Assembly (NCBI GenBank): GCA_023419095.1
Contig: JAEZYN010000015.1
Location: forward strand, 1 to 8,403
Reading direction: 5' to 3'
Source of the DNA: Bacteroidota bacterium
GTDB taxonomy: Bacteria; Bacteroidota; Bacteroidia; Flavobacteriales; Weeksellaceae
Length of the DNA stretch: 8,403 nucleotides
This document shows positions 1 to 6,150 of this stretch, in pieces. The notes below the pieces were generated by a model. That model did no database searches, was not told the DNA's origin, and saw only the letters and a program-made list of their open reading frames with translations. The stretch's first letter is position 1. Every line of letters begins with the position of its first letter. A program made the translations under genes and the position numbers.

Positions 1-289
1 GCTCAGCTAAAAGCGGAAAAACCACGTCGTACATTTCGCGCATCCCGTCGTCGAATGAAAGGTGAAAATGTTTTGAAAATCCATTAGCTATTTCAATAGG
101 AACACTATCAAAATTCTGCGTGAAGAAATCGAGATCGGCGATGAAATCTTTTTCCGTTCGGAAATAAGTCAATTCTGAAAAGTGAGGTTTTGGCTCATCA
201 GAAACCGCGTGATAAAAAGGCAGCACGAGCTTTTGCCCGGTAATTTTAATTAGAAAATCAAGACTAATCGGTGCCGATAGTGTCCTCAT
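1..289 (-). CDS. Polysaccharide deacetylase family protein, N-terminal part (cut by window edge)
   Basis: A reading frame open from an ATG at 287-289 to the left edge gives 96 residues without a stop, so the gene is partial only because the window ends. Residues 23-29 carry an LPFYHAV segment. Residues 77-94 carry LSFDDG followed by a hydrophobic run ending in FPLL. This is the NodB-homology pattern in which the two aspartates (80, 81) include the catalytic base and a metal ligand. Family members remove N- or O-acetyl groups from envelope polysaccharides such as peptidoglycan or exopolysaccharide. The later metal-binding histidines (HxxxH) fall outside the window and cannot be checked. No signal peptide is obvious in the first 25 residues, so a cytoplasmic or atypical location is possible. 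The gene starts 20 bp after the stop of the FemAB-like gene, consistent with one operon. Family call is firm; substrate is unknown. Confidence 0.85.
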   Translation of the reverse strand, partial: MRTLSAPISLDFLIKITGQKLVLPFYHAVSDEPKPHFSELTYFRTEKDFIADLDFFTQNFDSVPIEIANGFSKHFHLSFDDGMREMYDVVFPLLAE

Positions 290-309
290 GATATGTTGTA
301 GACTGTTTT

Positions 310-1197
310 TCAACTTAAAAATTTAGCTTTAAACAAATCTTTGAGCAACGCGTTTCTGCTTTGTTGAATTACAGGATAAGTCGTCATCACAGCCCCGAAA
401 CTTTTGAAAAAAAGTTCGATTCCGCGGATATTTCCGCCCATGAAATCGAACGCTTTGTCTGCAATGTTTTCTTTCAAAAATTCATTGACCACGAAGGATG
501 AAGCATTTAAATGTTTAAATTTTTCATCATTGATTAGCGCCAGTAGACCAAAGCTTTGGTCAGTTTCTGTTAAAACCGCTACCGAAACCAGTTTTTCACC
601 CGCATACACATGACGGAAGTGAAGTTTGCTGGAATATTTCTGGAGAAATTGCACAAAACTTCTGATTTCATCTGTGTTATTCAAACCTTTAAAATGTGTT
701 TGAATAAACTCAAAAGTTTCAATATCCGCCATTTTTGATGACATTTCCAAACCAGAAATCTTTTTGATATCTGATTTTCTTCCTTTTTTAAAACTTTTAC
801 GCGAAAGCAAATCATAATCCTGCTTTGCAATCACATAATTTTTTCGCGTAGGCAATACGACGTCCAACGAATTCCTTTCGTTGAATGCATAAGTTTGGAC
901 GGCGTAATTCTTTACTAATTTCCTATAAAACAATAAATTAACTTGAGCATCATCATCTTTCCCAAAAATTCCGAGTTGTTGTATAAAGAGCGGCATCGCA
1001 ACGAAACTAAAACCGAACTTAACCGTCACCGGAACCGGCATTACGTATTCATAATCACCGTAAACCAGAAGTTCCCAGCGTTCGCAGTTTAGGTCGAGAA
1101 CCGCCGGATCGGCATAAAAATTCTGCTGAAAAGAATTTTCGATGCAGCGACAGTAAGCCATCAAATCTATGTCGGACCGGATCAATCTTTTAATCAT
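310..1197 (-). CDS. FemAB-like / GNAT-fold acyltransferase
   Basis: The product has 295 residues with no signal peptide or membrane segment. Two alpha/beta halves are visible. The second half contains a basic stretch (about 133-146, rich in K and R) and, at 250-269, the pattern FDFMGGNIRGIELFFKSFGA. That pattern matches the 'DFxGS...PGIxxFFxxFG' signature of FemAB/FemX-like members of the GNAT superfamily. Characterised relatives transfer aminoacyl groups from charged tRNA to peptidoglycan precursors; many bacteroidetal relatives are uncharacterised and may acylate other envelope polymers or lipids. The ATG at 1195-1197 lies inside the radC stop (ATGA overlap), so translation is probably coupled to radC. 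A polysaccharide deacetylase gene follows 20 bp downstream, which supports a role in modifying a cell-surface glycan. Fold assignment is good; donor and acceptor are not predictable from the sequence. Confidence 0.75.
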   Translation of the reverse strand: MIKRLIRSDIDLMAYCRCIENSFQQNFYADPAVLDLNCERWELLVYGDYEYVMPVPVTVKFGFSFVAMPLFIQQLGIFGKDDDAQVNLLFYRKLVKNYAVQTYAFNERNSLDVVLPTRKNYVIAKQDYDLLSRKSFKKGRKSDIKKISGLEMSSKMADIETFEFIQTHFKGLNNTDEIRSFVQFLQKYSSKLHFRHVYAGEKLVSVAVLTETDQSFGLLALINDEKFKHLNASSFVVNEFLKENIADKAFDFMGGNIRGIELFFKSFGAVMTTYPVIQQSRNALLKDLFKAKFLS

Positions 1198-1871
1198 AAC
1201 ATACTTTCGTCAGCAAAACTGAAATACGAATTCTGCGCTATTATCACATGATCGAGCAGCTGAATATTTAAAATCTTTCCGGCTTCAGCGATTTGCTTGG
1301 TAATCTTAACGTCTTCGGTGCTCGGCTTCAAATTGCCCGACGGATGGTTATGAGCGATCACCAAAGCCGTGGCAAACTGGTCTATCGCCGCTTTAAACAA
1401 GATCCGCACGTCTACAACCGATTGATTGATACCGCCAGACGAAAGTTGAGATTTTCCCAGTACGCGGTTATTTTGGTTTAAAAATATCGCCCAGAACTCT
1501 TCTGTCTGTAAATCTGACAAAAACGGACTCAACAGGACAAATATATCATTACTTGATTTGATTTGAGTGCGCTCCGGAATTTCCTGTGTTGCTCGCCTCC
1601 TGCCGATTTCCAGCGCTGCGGCTATTGATATCGCTTTGGCTTCACCGACTCCTTTGAACTTCATTAAATCCGCAATCTGCAGCCGTGAAAGATGATGCCA
1701 ATTGTTTTCCACACTTTGCAGAATCTTTTGCGCCAATTCTACTGCTGATTCGTCCCGGCTTCCGCTGCCCATGATGATTGCCAATAATTCTGCATCAGAA
1801 AGCGCGTTTTTACCTTTAAGTAAAAACTTTTCGCGCGGACGGTCGTCTTCTGCGAGAAATTTTATTGACAT
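1194..1871 (-). CDS. radC: RadC family protein (JAB/MPN-domain, UPF0758)
   Basis: The 225-residue product is full length for the family. The N-terminus has the typical EDDRPREK (8-15) and ALSDAELLAI (23-32) segments. A helix-hairpin-helix stretch follows at about 65-85 (FKGVGEAKA), then a JAB1/MPN metalloprotease-like domain from about 105. The metal-binding motif is intact: Glu124/125, His174-x-His176, Pro-Ser-Gly, and Ser184-x-x-Asp187. RadC was named for DNA repair, but that role is disputed and the family's biochemical function remains unsettled. It is a single-copy chromosomal form here; relatives also occur on mobile elements, but no mobile genes are nearby. The start shown matches the family N-terminus. 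It lies 44 bp after lolD and overlaps the FemAB-like gene by 4 bp. Confidence 0.93.
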   Translation of the reverse strand: MSIKFLAEDDRPREKFLLKGKNALSDAELLAIIMGSGSRDESAVELAQKILQSVENNWHHLSRLQIADLMKFKGVGEAKAISIAAALEIGRRRATQEIPERTQIKSSNDIFVLLSPFLSDLQTEEFWAIFLNQNNRVLGKSQLSSGGINQSVVDVRILFKAAIDQFATALVIAHNHPSGNLKPSTEDVKITKQIAEAGKILNIQLLDHVIIAQNSYFSFADESML

Positions 1872-1915
1872 AGCAAGTGAAAATTTAAAAATAAAATTAC
1901 AAAGAGATATTAAAT

Positions 1916-2581
1916 TTAAATAATTTGACCATCTTTCATCACCAATTTCCTGTCAGTAGTATTCGCCAGGTGCATGTTATGAGTTACGATCACGAAAGTC
2001 TGGTTGTACTTATCCCGCAGGTCAAAAAACAGCTGGTGAAGGTCATCGGCGTTCTTTGAATCGAGGTTTCCAGTGGGTTCGTCAGCAAAGATTATTTTAG
2101 GCGAATTGATTAACGCACGTGCAACAGCCGCGCGCTGCGCTTCACCGCCAGACATCTCGCTCGGTTTGTGATGAAGGCGGTGCGCAATATTGAGATCTTC
2201 AAAAAGCGAATAAGCTTTGTCAAGCGATTCCTTTTCATTTTTACCTGAAATGCGTGTCGGAAGCAAAACGTTTTCGAGTGCGGTAAATTCCGGCAACAGC
2301 TGATGGAACTGGAAAACGAATCCGATATTTTCATTCCGGAACTTAGAAAGTTGACGGTCATTCATGCTGATGAAGGACTTTTTATCCAATGCAATCTCGG
2401 TATTAAAACCTTTCGGGTTCGTGGGCGTATCCAATGTGCCCAAAATCTGGAGAAGCGTGGACTTGCCGGCACCAGATTCGCCAACAATCGATACCACTTC
2501 ACCTTCCAAAATATGAAGATCGACTCCTTTTAAAACTTCTAAATTACCGTAAGATTTATGGATGTTTTTTGCTCTGATCAT
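1916..2581 (-). CDS. lolD: ABC transporter ATP-binding protein, LolD type
   Basis: This 221-residue cytoplasmic ATPase has every catalytic element: Walker A GESGAGKST (34-42), Q-loop Gln91, signature MSGGEAQR (143-150), Walker B IIFADEPTGNLDS (163-175) with Glu168, and the H-loop His201. The segment around the Q-loop (FVFQFHQLLPEFTALENV) is the one typical of LolD. LolD powers the LolCDE complex, which extracts lipoproteins from the inner membrane for transfer to the outer membrane. MacB and FtsE ATPases are close relatives; the 88-108 segment and overall length favour LolD. No LolC/LolE-type permease gene is adjacent, so the partner must be encoded elsewhere. A perfect TAnnTTTG element ends only a few bases upstream of the ATG. 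The gene probably heads the operon with radC, the FemAB-like gene and the deacetylase. Confidence 0.88.
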   Translation of the reverse strand: MIRAKNIHKSYGNLEVLKGVDLHILEGEVVSIVGESGAGKSTLLQILGTLDTPTNPKGFNTEIALDKKSFISMNDRQLSKFRNENIGFVFQFHQLLPEFTALENVLLPTRISGKNEKESLDKAYSLFEDLNIAHRLHHKPSEMSGGEAQRAAVARALINSPKIIFADEPTGNLDSKNADDLHQLFFDLRDKYNQTFVIVTHNMHLANTTDRKLVMKDGQII

Positions 2582-2586
2582 AGTTT

Positions 2587-2616
2587 CAAAAATAGTGAAT
2601 AGATTTGATTATTAAA
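2587..2616 (-). promoter_or_regulatory. Bacteroidota-type promoter for the lolD operon
   Basis: On the minus strand, TATTTTTG at 2594-2587 matches the Bacteroidota -7 consensus TAnnTTTG exactly. A partial -33 element, TTTA, lies 18 bp upstream (2616-2613). Transcription would start about 4-6 bases after the G, at or just before the lolD ATG at 2581, giving an almost leaderless mRNA. The start site is inferred from consensus spacing only. Confidence 0.5.
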
Positions 2617-2653
2617 CTAAAAAAAACCTTCCAAATCTACAGGAAGGTTTTTG
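2616..2653 (-). terminator. Intrinsic terminator after the pyruvate dehydrogenase E2 gene
   Basis: A perfect 11-bp inverted repeat, AAAAACCTTCC (2622-2632) and GGAAGGTTTTT (2642-2652), encloses a 9-base loop. In the minus-strand transcript the hairpin ends in a run of eight U residues (complement of A at 2619-2626), the classic Rho-independent layout. It begins 22 bp after the E2 stop codon at 2675. The structure is nearly symmetric and could act on both strands, but no plus-strand gene enters from the left. Confidence 0.9.
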
Positions 2654-2674
2654 TTTTGAACGCTAAAAATTATT

Positions 2675-4348
2675 TTAAAGAAGCAACGAAAGTGGTTGCT
2701 CCAAATACGTTTTCAATGTCTGCAGGAACTGAGCTCCGGTAGCGCCATCCACTACTCTATGGTCGCACGCAAGCGAAAGTTTCATTGTGTTTCCTACAAC
2801 GATCTGGCCATTTTTCACCACCGGTTTTTCTACAATGGCACCCACGGAAAGAATCGCGGAATTTGGCTGATTGATGATTGAGGTAAATGTTTCGATACCA
2901 AACATCCCTAAATTTGAAACCGAGAATGTAGATCCTTCCATTTCGTTGGCTTTCAGGCCTTTCGATTTGGCACGGCCTGCCATATCTTTCACAGCGGCTG
3001 ATATTTGGTTATAATTCATCTGATCTGTATTTTTCAAGACAGGAACCACTAAGCCGTCCGGAATGGCTACTGCGACACCAATATTGATGTTCCCGTGATG
3101 AACAATCTTGTCTGAATGCCAAGTAGAGTTCACCTGCGGATGCTTTCTCAAAGCCATTGCGGTAGCTTTGATCACCATGTCATTGAATGAAATTTTGGTA
3201 TCCGGCATTGCATTGATTTCCTTTCTGGCCTGAATTGATTTATCCATATCCACCTCCACGATCAAGTAATAATGTGGCGCTGTGAATTTGCTTTCAGAAA
3301 GTCTCTTGGCAATGATATTTCTTACTTGAGAATTCGGTGTTTCAGAATCTTCACCCTGAACAAAAGCAGGCATTGCAGCGGCTTTTTGCTGTGAAGCGGA
3401 AGCTTCTGTTTCGTTTTGTGGCTGAGATTTTTGAGTTTGCGTTTCGGCTTTAAATCCTTCGACGTCCTTTTTCACAATTCTGCCGTTTTCGCCTGAACCT
3501 TTTAGCGACTGTACGTCAATACCTTTATCTTCTGCAATTTTTCTTGCTAAAGGCGAAATCGCAATACGCTCCTGATTAGTTGATGACGCAGTTCCTGAGG
3601 AATTTTCTTTTTTATCTTCTTTGGCAGGTTCTTCAGACTTTTCCGACGTTTTTGCGGCAGCTTTTGGTGCGCCCGATGTGAATGCAGAAACATCAGTTCC
3701 CGCAGGCCCGATGATAGCCAAAACGGTATCTACAGAATTCGCGCCGCCTTCTTCAGTACCAATGTACAGGAGCGTTCCGTTAAATTCAGATTCAAAATCC
3801 TGCACTGCTTTATCTGTTTCAATTTCTGCGAGAATGTCACCTTCTTTTATGGTATCACCGACATTTTTGTGCCATTTCGAAACTTTTCCTTCAGTCATTG
3901 TATCTGAAAGACGCGGCATCGTAATGATCTCAATGCCCTCCGGCAGTTCAGCACTTTCAGAAGTTTTCCCTGACGCGTCTTCTACAGGTTTTGTAGTTTC
4001 TACATCGGTGACGTTTTGCTCAGTTTTATTTTCCTCCGGAATGCCGTTGGTTTCTTTTGCGTCAGCACTTTTCGGCGAGTCGCCACCTTTTAACGAAGAA
4101 ATATCCTCGCCCTCTTTACCGATGATAGCAAGTACGCTGTCGACAGGTGCGGAGCCGCCTTCCTCAGTGCCGATGAAGAGCAATGTTCCGTTAATCTCAG
4201 ATTCAAAGTCCTGTACTGCTTTATCAGTTTCAATTTCCGCAAGAATATCGCCTTCTTTCACGGCATCGCCCACTTTCTTGTGCCATTTTGCCACTTTTCC
4301 TTCCGTCATCGTATCCGAAAGGCGGGGCATCGCAATTACTTCTGCCAT
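2675..4348 (-). CDS. pdhC: Pyruvate dehydrogenase complex E2, dihydrolipoyllysine acetyltransferase (two lipoyl domains)
   Basis: The 557-residue E2 passes the acetyl group from E1 through a swinging lipoyl arm to CoA and forms the core of the cytoplasmic complex. Lipoyl domain 1 spans about 2-77 with target Lys43 in ETDKA. Lipoyl domain 2 spans about 139-214 with Lys180 in the same motif. Flexible linkers rich in Ala, Glu, Lys and Ser (about 78-138 and 215-260) follow each one. A peripheral subunit-binding domain lies at about 262-298 (ISPLARKIAEDKGID, then GSGENGRIVKKDV). The catalytic domain runs from about 338 to the end, with DHRVVDG carrying the active-site His530 and Asp534. The position directly after E1-alpha favours pyruvate over 2-oxoglutarate as substrate. 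It starts 67 bp after pdhA and ends before a strong terminator. The symbol is also written aceF or pdhC; E3 must come from elsewhere. Confidence 0.95.
   Translation of the reverse strand: MAEVIAMPRLSDTMTEGKVAKWHKKVGDAVKEGDILAEIETDKAVQDFESEINGTLLFIGTEEGGSAPVDSVLAIIGKEGEDISSLKGGDSPKSADAKETNGIPEENKTEQNVTDVETTKPVEDASGKTSESAELPEGIEIITMPRLSDTMTEGKVSKWHKNVGDTIKEGDILAEIETDKAVQDFESEFNGTLLYIGTEEGGANSVDTVLAIIGPAGTDVSAFTSGAPKAAAKTSEKSEEPAKEDKKENSSGTASSTNQERIAISPLARKIAEDKGIDVQSLKGSGENGRIVKKDVEGFKAETQTQKSQPQNETEASASQQKAAAMPAFVQGEDSETPNSQVRNIIAKRLSESKFTAPHYYLIVEVDMDKSIQARKEINAMPDTKISFNDMVIKATAMALRKHPQVNSTWHSDKIVHHGNINIGVAVAIPDGLVVPVLKNTDQMNYNQISAAVKDMAGRAKSKGLKANEMEGSTFSVSNLGMFGIETFTSIINQPNSAILSVGAIVEKPVVKNGQIVVGNTMKLSLACDHRVVDGATGAQFLQTLKTYLEQPLSLLL
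3707..3925 (-). repeat. Second copy of the lipoyl-domain coding repeat inside the E2 gene
   Basis: This segment encodes residues 142-214 and is homologous to 4118-4336, which encodes residues 5-77. Over the 59 residues starting at MPRLSDTM, I count 6 differences (A/S, K/N, A/T, V/I, I/F, F/Y). The DNA differs more, mostly at third codon positions, so this is an old domain duplication kept similar at the protein level. Confidence 0.9.
4118..4336 (-). repeat. First copy of the lipoyl-domain coding repeat inside the E2 gene
   Basis: This is the partner of the repeat at 3707-3925 in the same orientation. It encodes residues 5-77 of E2, including lipoylation target Lys43. Confidence 0.9.
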
Positions 4349-4378
4349 TTTATTCGTCTATTATAGTTTACAAAAACA

Positions 4379-4402
4379 TCTGATAATCAGAAGATTATTA
4401 GA
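4379..4402. repeat. Inverted repeat in the pdhA-pdhC spacer
   Basis: Arms TCTGATAATC (4379-4388) and GATTATTAGA (4393-4402) are complementary at 9 of 10 positions and enclose the 4-base loop AGAA. In the minus-strand transcript this would fold as an AT-rich hairpin with one A-C mismatch. It lies 14 bp downstream of the pdhA stop and 31 bp upstream of the E2 start. A run of five U residues follows closely, so a weak attenuator, an mRNA-processing hairpin or a protein-binding palindrome are all possible. Function is not shown by the sequence. Confidence 0.45.
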
Positions 4403-4415
4403 TAGATTTTAAATA

Positions 4416-5423
4416 TTATTTTTTATTTTCGTATAGATCGAGGAAAGGATAATCCTCCTGTTCATACACATACTCATACACCTTCTCAGCCGACGGATAT
4501 GGTGACTCTTCCATGAAATCTACACATTCTTCGACGAATTCTTTTGATTTTTCGTCAATCGCCGTTAATTCGTCTTCGCTCGCCCAGTTGTTTTCCAGGA
4601 TTCTTTGCTTAACGATTTCAATAGGGTCGTCTTTTTTATGTTCTGCTACCTCGTCCTTACTTCTGTAAGGTTCGGCATCCGACATTGAATGTCCTCTGTA
4701 GCGATAAGTTCTGGCTTCGATGAAGGTAGGCCCGTCTCCGCGACGTGCTCTTTCAATCGCCTCATAAGCAGCTTCTGCCACTTTCTCAGGATCCATAGCA
4801 TCTACAGGCAGACAAGGCATTTCGTAACCTAAACCAAGTTTATAAATATCTTCATGGTTTGCTGTTCTTTTCACTGAAGTTCCCATCGCATATTGGTTAT
4901 TTTCAACAACAAATACCACCGGAAGCTTCCAGTTCATCGCCATGTTAAAAGTTTCGTGAAGCGAACCCTGACGCGCAGCACCATCGCCGAAGAAACAGAT
5001 GTTTACACCGCCGGTTTCGAAATATTTGTCAGCGAATGCAATACCAGCGCCTAAAGGAATCTGTCCGCCCACAATTCCGTGGCCGCCATAGAATCTTTTT
5101 TCTTTGCTGAAAATGTGCATTGAACCGCCCATTCCACCGGACGTGCCGGTAGCTTTACCGCAAAGTTCAGCCAAAATTCTCTTCGGATCTACACCCATCG
5201 CCATAGGATGGATGTGACATCTGTAGGCCGTGATCATGCTGTCTTTGGAAAGATCCATTGCGTGCACGAAACCGGCAGGAATCGCTTCCTGACCATTATA
5301 TAAATGTAAAAAGCCTCTTATTTTCTGTTTGAGATAAAGAGAACGGCATTTGTCCTCAAACCTTCTCCACATCGTCATTTCTTCGTACCATTTGAGGTAC
5401 ACTTCTTTTGAAAATTCTTTCAT
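4416..5423 (-). CDS. pdhA: Pyruvate dehydrogenase E1 component, alpha subunit
   Basis: The 335-residue product is full length for the alpha subunit of heterotetrameric (alpha2-beta2) E1, which decarboxylates pyruvate with thiamine diphosphate and reductively acetylates the lipoyl arm of E2. The thiamine-diphosphate motif runs from GDGAARQG (146-153) to the closing ENN (174-176). GQEA at 44-47, YRCH at 67-70 and GGSMH at 99-103 are active-site segments. The loop YRYRGHSMSDAEPYR (240-254) contains conserved His245 and corresponds to the phosphorylation loop of mitochondrial E1-alpha, although no kinase is implied here. Strong continuity with the E2 gene makes pyruvate a better guess than branched-chain 2-oxo acids. 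The beta subunit gene is absent from the window. A promoter with a perfect -7 element lies about 20 bp upstream. Confidence 0.95.
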   Translation of the reverse strand: MKEFSKEVYLKWYEEMTMWRRFEDKCRSLYLKQKIRGFLHLYNGQEAIPAGFVHAMDLSKDSMITAYRCHIHPMAMGVDPKRILAELCGKATGTSGGMGGSMHIFSKEKRFYGGHGIVGGQIPLGAGIAFADKYFETGGVNICFFGDGAARQGSLHETFNMAMNWKLPVVFVVENNQYAMGTSVKRTANHEDIYKLGLGYEMPCLPVDAMDPEKVAEAAYEAIERARRGDGPTFIEARTYRYRGHSMSDAEPYRSKDEVAEHKKDDPIEIVKQRILENNWASEDELTAIDEKSKEFVEECVDFMEESPYPSAEKVYEYVYEQEDYPFLDLYENKK

Positions 5424-5443
5424 GTTTAGTTGCGAATATTCAG

Positions 5444-5476
5444 CAAAAATACTAAAAATCTTTGTGTTTAGGTAAA
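5444..5476 (-). promoter_or_regulatory. Bacteroidota-type promoter for pdhA-pdhC
   Basis: On the minus strand, TATTTTTG (5451-5444) matches the -7 consensus TAnnTTTG exactly. TTTA (5476-5473), one base away from the usual -33 TTTG, lies 21 bp upstream, within the known spacing. The predicted transcript would have a leader of roughly 15 bases before the ATG at 5423. Called from consensus only. Confidence 0.6.
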
Positions 5477-5496
5477 GTGCATGATGATTAATTTTG
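5461..5496 (+). promoter_or_regulatory. Bacteroidota-type promoter for the PAP2-BlaI-DUF4153 unit
   Basis: TAATTTTG at 5489-5496 matches TAnnTTTG exactly. A TTTG at 5461-5464 could serve as the -33 element, but the 24-bp spacing is a little longer than usual. The promoter interleaves with the divergent pdhA promoter, so a regulator bound here could affect both. TTTGTGT occurs twice (5461-5467 and 5493-5499), 32 bp apart. Confidence 0.45.
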
Positions 5497-5526
5497 TGTG
5501 CAGAGACTTAAAAAAAACCTATTTTT

Positions 5527-5532
5527 GGAGGG
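5527..5532 (+). promoter_or_regulatory. Strong Shine-Dalgarno-like site GGAGGG
   Basis: GGAGGG ends 3 bases before the ATG at 5536. A second in-frame ATG at 5545 would sit 12 bases away. The spacing favours 5536 as the start, though 3 bases is short. Such a strong match stands out because the other genes here lack clear sites, as is usual in this phylum. Confidence 0.5.
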
Positions 5533-5535
5533 ATA

Positions 5536-6150
5536 ATGATTAAAATGCCAAAAACAAAAAACAGCACTATTATAAACGCTTCGCGGTTTATTTCAAATTT
5601 TTTCAACCCAATCGTTTCGCTTATCATCTATTTTATTTTCAGCAGTATTTATTTCTACGAGCCCGGCAGCTCACTCATGCGCTTTATGCCGATCCTGCTC
5701 CTGATAGTTTTACCTATAATTATCTGGCTGGTATGGAACGTCCGGAAAGGTAATTACACAAATTTTGATGTGTCTAACCGGCAGCAGCGCAAAGGTTTTT
5801 ATTTTTTCATCACGGGCGTTTTCTTTCTTTATTTGAGTTATGATTTTTTCCGCAACGGAACACTGGACCTGGTGATGCTTTTCCTTTTTATTTTGCTGCT
5901 GGCCATGCAGCTGAGCAACTATTTCGTAAAAAGTTCTATGCATACAGCTTTCAATGTTTTCGTGGCAGCACTTTTTTTCTACCGCGAACCTATATTAGGT
6001 TTCGCTTGGCTGATCATTGCGGCGCTGGTTGGAGCTACACGCGTCGTTCTGGGACGGCATTCTGCGAAGGAAGTCTGGATGGGTGCCATGATCGCCGCGC
6101 TGGTTTCTTTTATTTATCTTTATACTGCAATTCAAAATTTTAGTTTATGA
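5536..6150 (+). CDS. PAP2-like integral membrane protein (phosphatase superfamily)
   Basis: The 204-residue protein has about six hydrophobic helices (roughly 19-41, 48-68, 88-106, 109-128, 137-172 perhaps as two, and 181-200), placing it in the inner membrane. Three short polar motifs match the PAP2 layout in order: DVSNRQQR (78-85) for motif 1, KSSMH (132-136) in place of PSGH, and TRVVLGRHSAKE (168-179) in place of SRxxxxxHxxxD. His136, Arg169 and His175 are kept; the final Asp is Glu179. PAP2 enzymes remove phosphate from lipid substrates such as phosphatidic acid, undecaprenyl diphosphate or lipid A. The changes in motifs 2 and 3 leave activity uncertain. Its stop codon overlaps the start of the BlaI-like gene by 4 bp (ATGA), so the two are probably translated together. 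Substrate is unknown. Confidence 0.7.
   Translation: MIKMPKTKNSTIINASRFISNFFNPIVSLIIYFIFSSIYFYEPGSSLMRFMPILLLIVLPIIIWLVWNVRKGNYTNFDVSNRQQRKGFYFFITGVFFLYLSYDFFRNGTLDLVMLFLFILLLAMQLSNYFVKSSMHTAFNVFVAALFFYREPILGFAWLIIAALVGATRVVLGRHSAKEVWMGAMIAALVSFIYLYTAIQNFSL

Noticed and set aside
404..613. Short plus-strand open frame opposite the FemAB-like gene
   Set aside because: No recognisable family or start signal; it lies wholly inside a well-supported gene on the other strand.
1872..1915. A separate promoter for radC in the lolD-radC gap
   Set aside because: TTTG and TATTTTTA-like pieces occur in the AT-rich gap, but none forms a properly spaced -33/-7 pair, so co-transcription with lolD is the simpler reading.
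1293..1923. Plus-strand open frames opposite radC (1293-1481 and 1702-1923)
   Set aside because: Antisense shadows of a conserved full-length gene, with no regulatory signals of their own.
3621..4412. A 263-codon open frame on the plus strand opposite the E2 gene
   Set aside because: It mirrors the duplicated lipoyl domains and linkers, is rich in Ser/Pro as expected from the antisense of Glu/Lys-rich coding DNA, has no promoter, and overlaps an unmistakable gene.
5424..5535. A classical BlaI/MecI operator (TACA...TGTA palindrome) in the divergent promoter region
   Set aside because: I looked for it and found no clear palindrome of that type, only short direct repeats, so I do not claim an operator.
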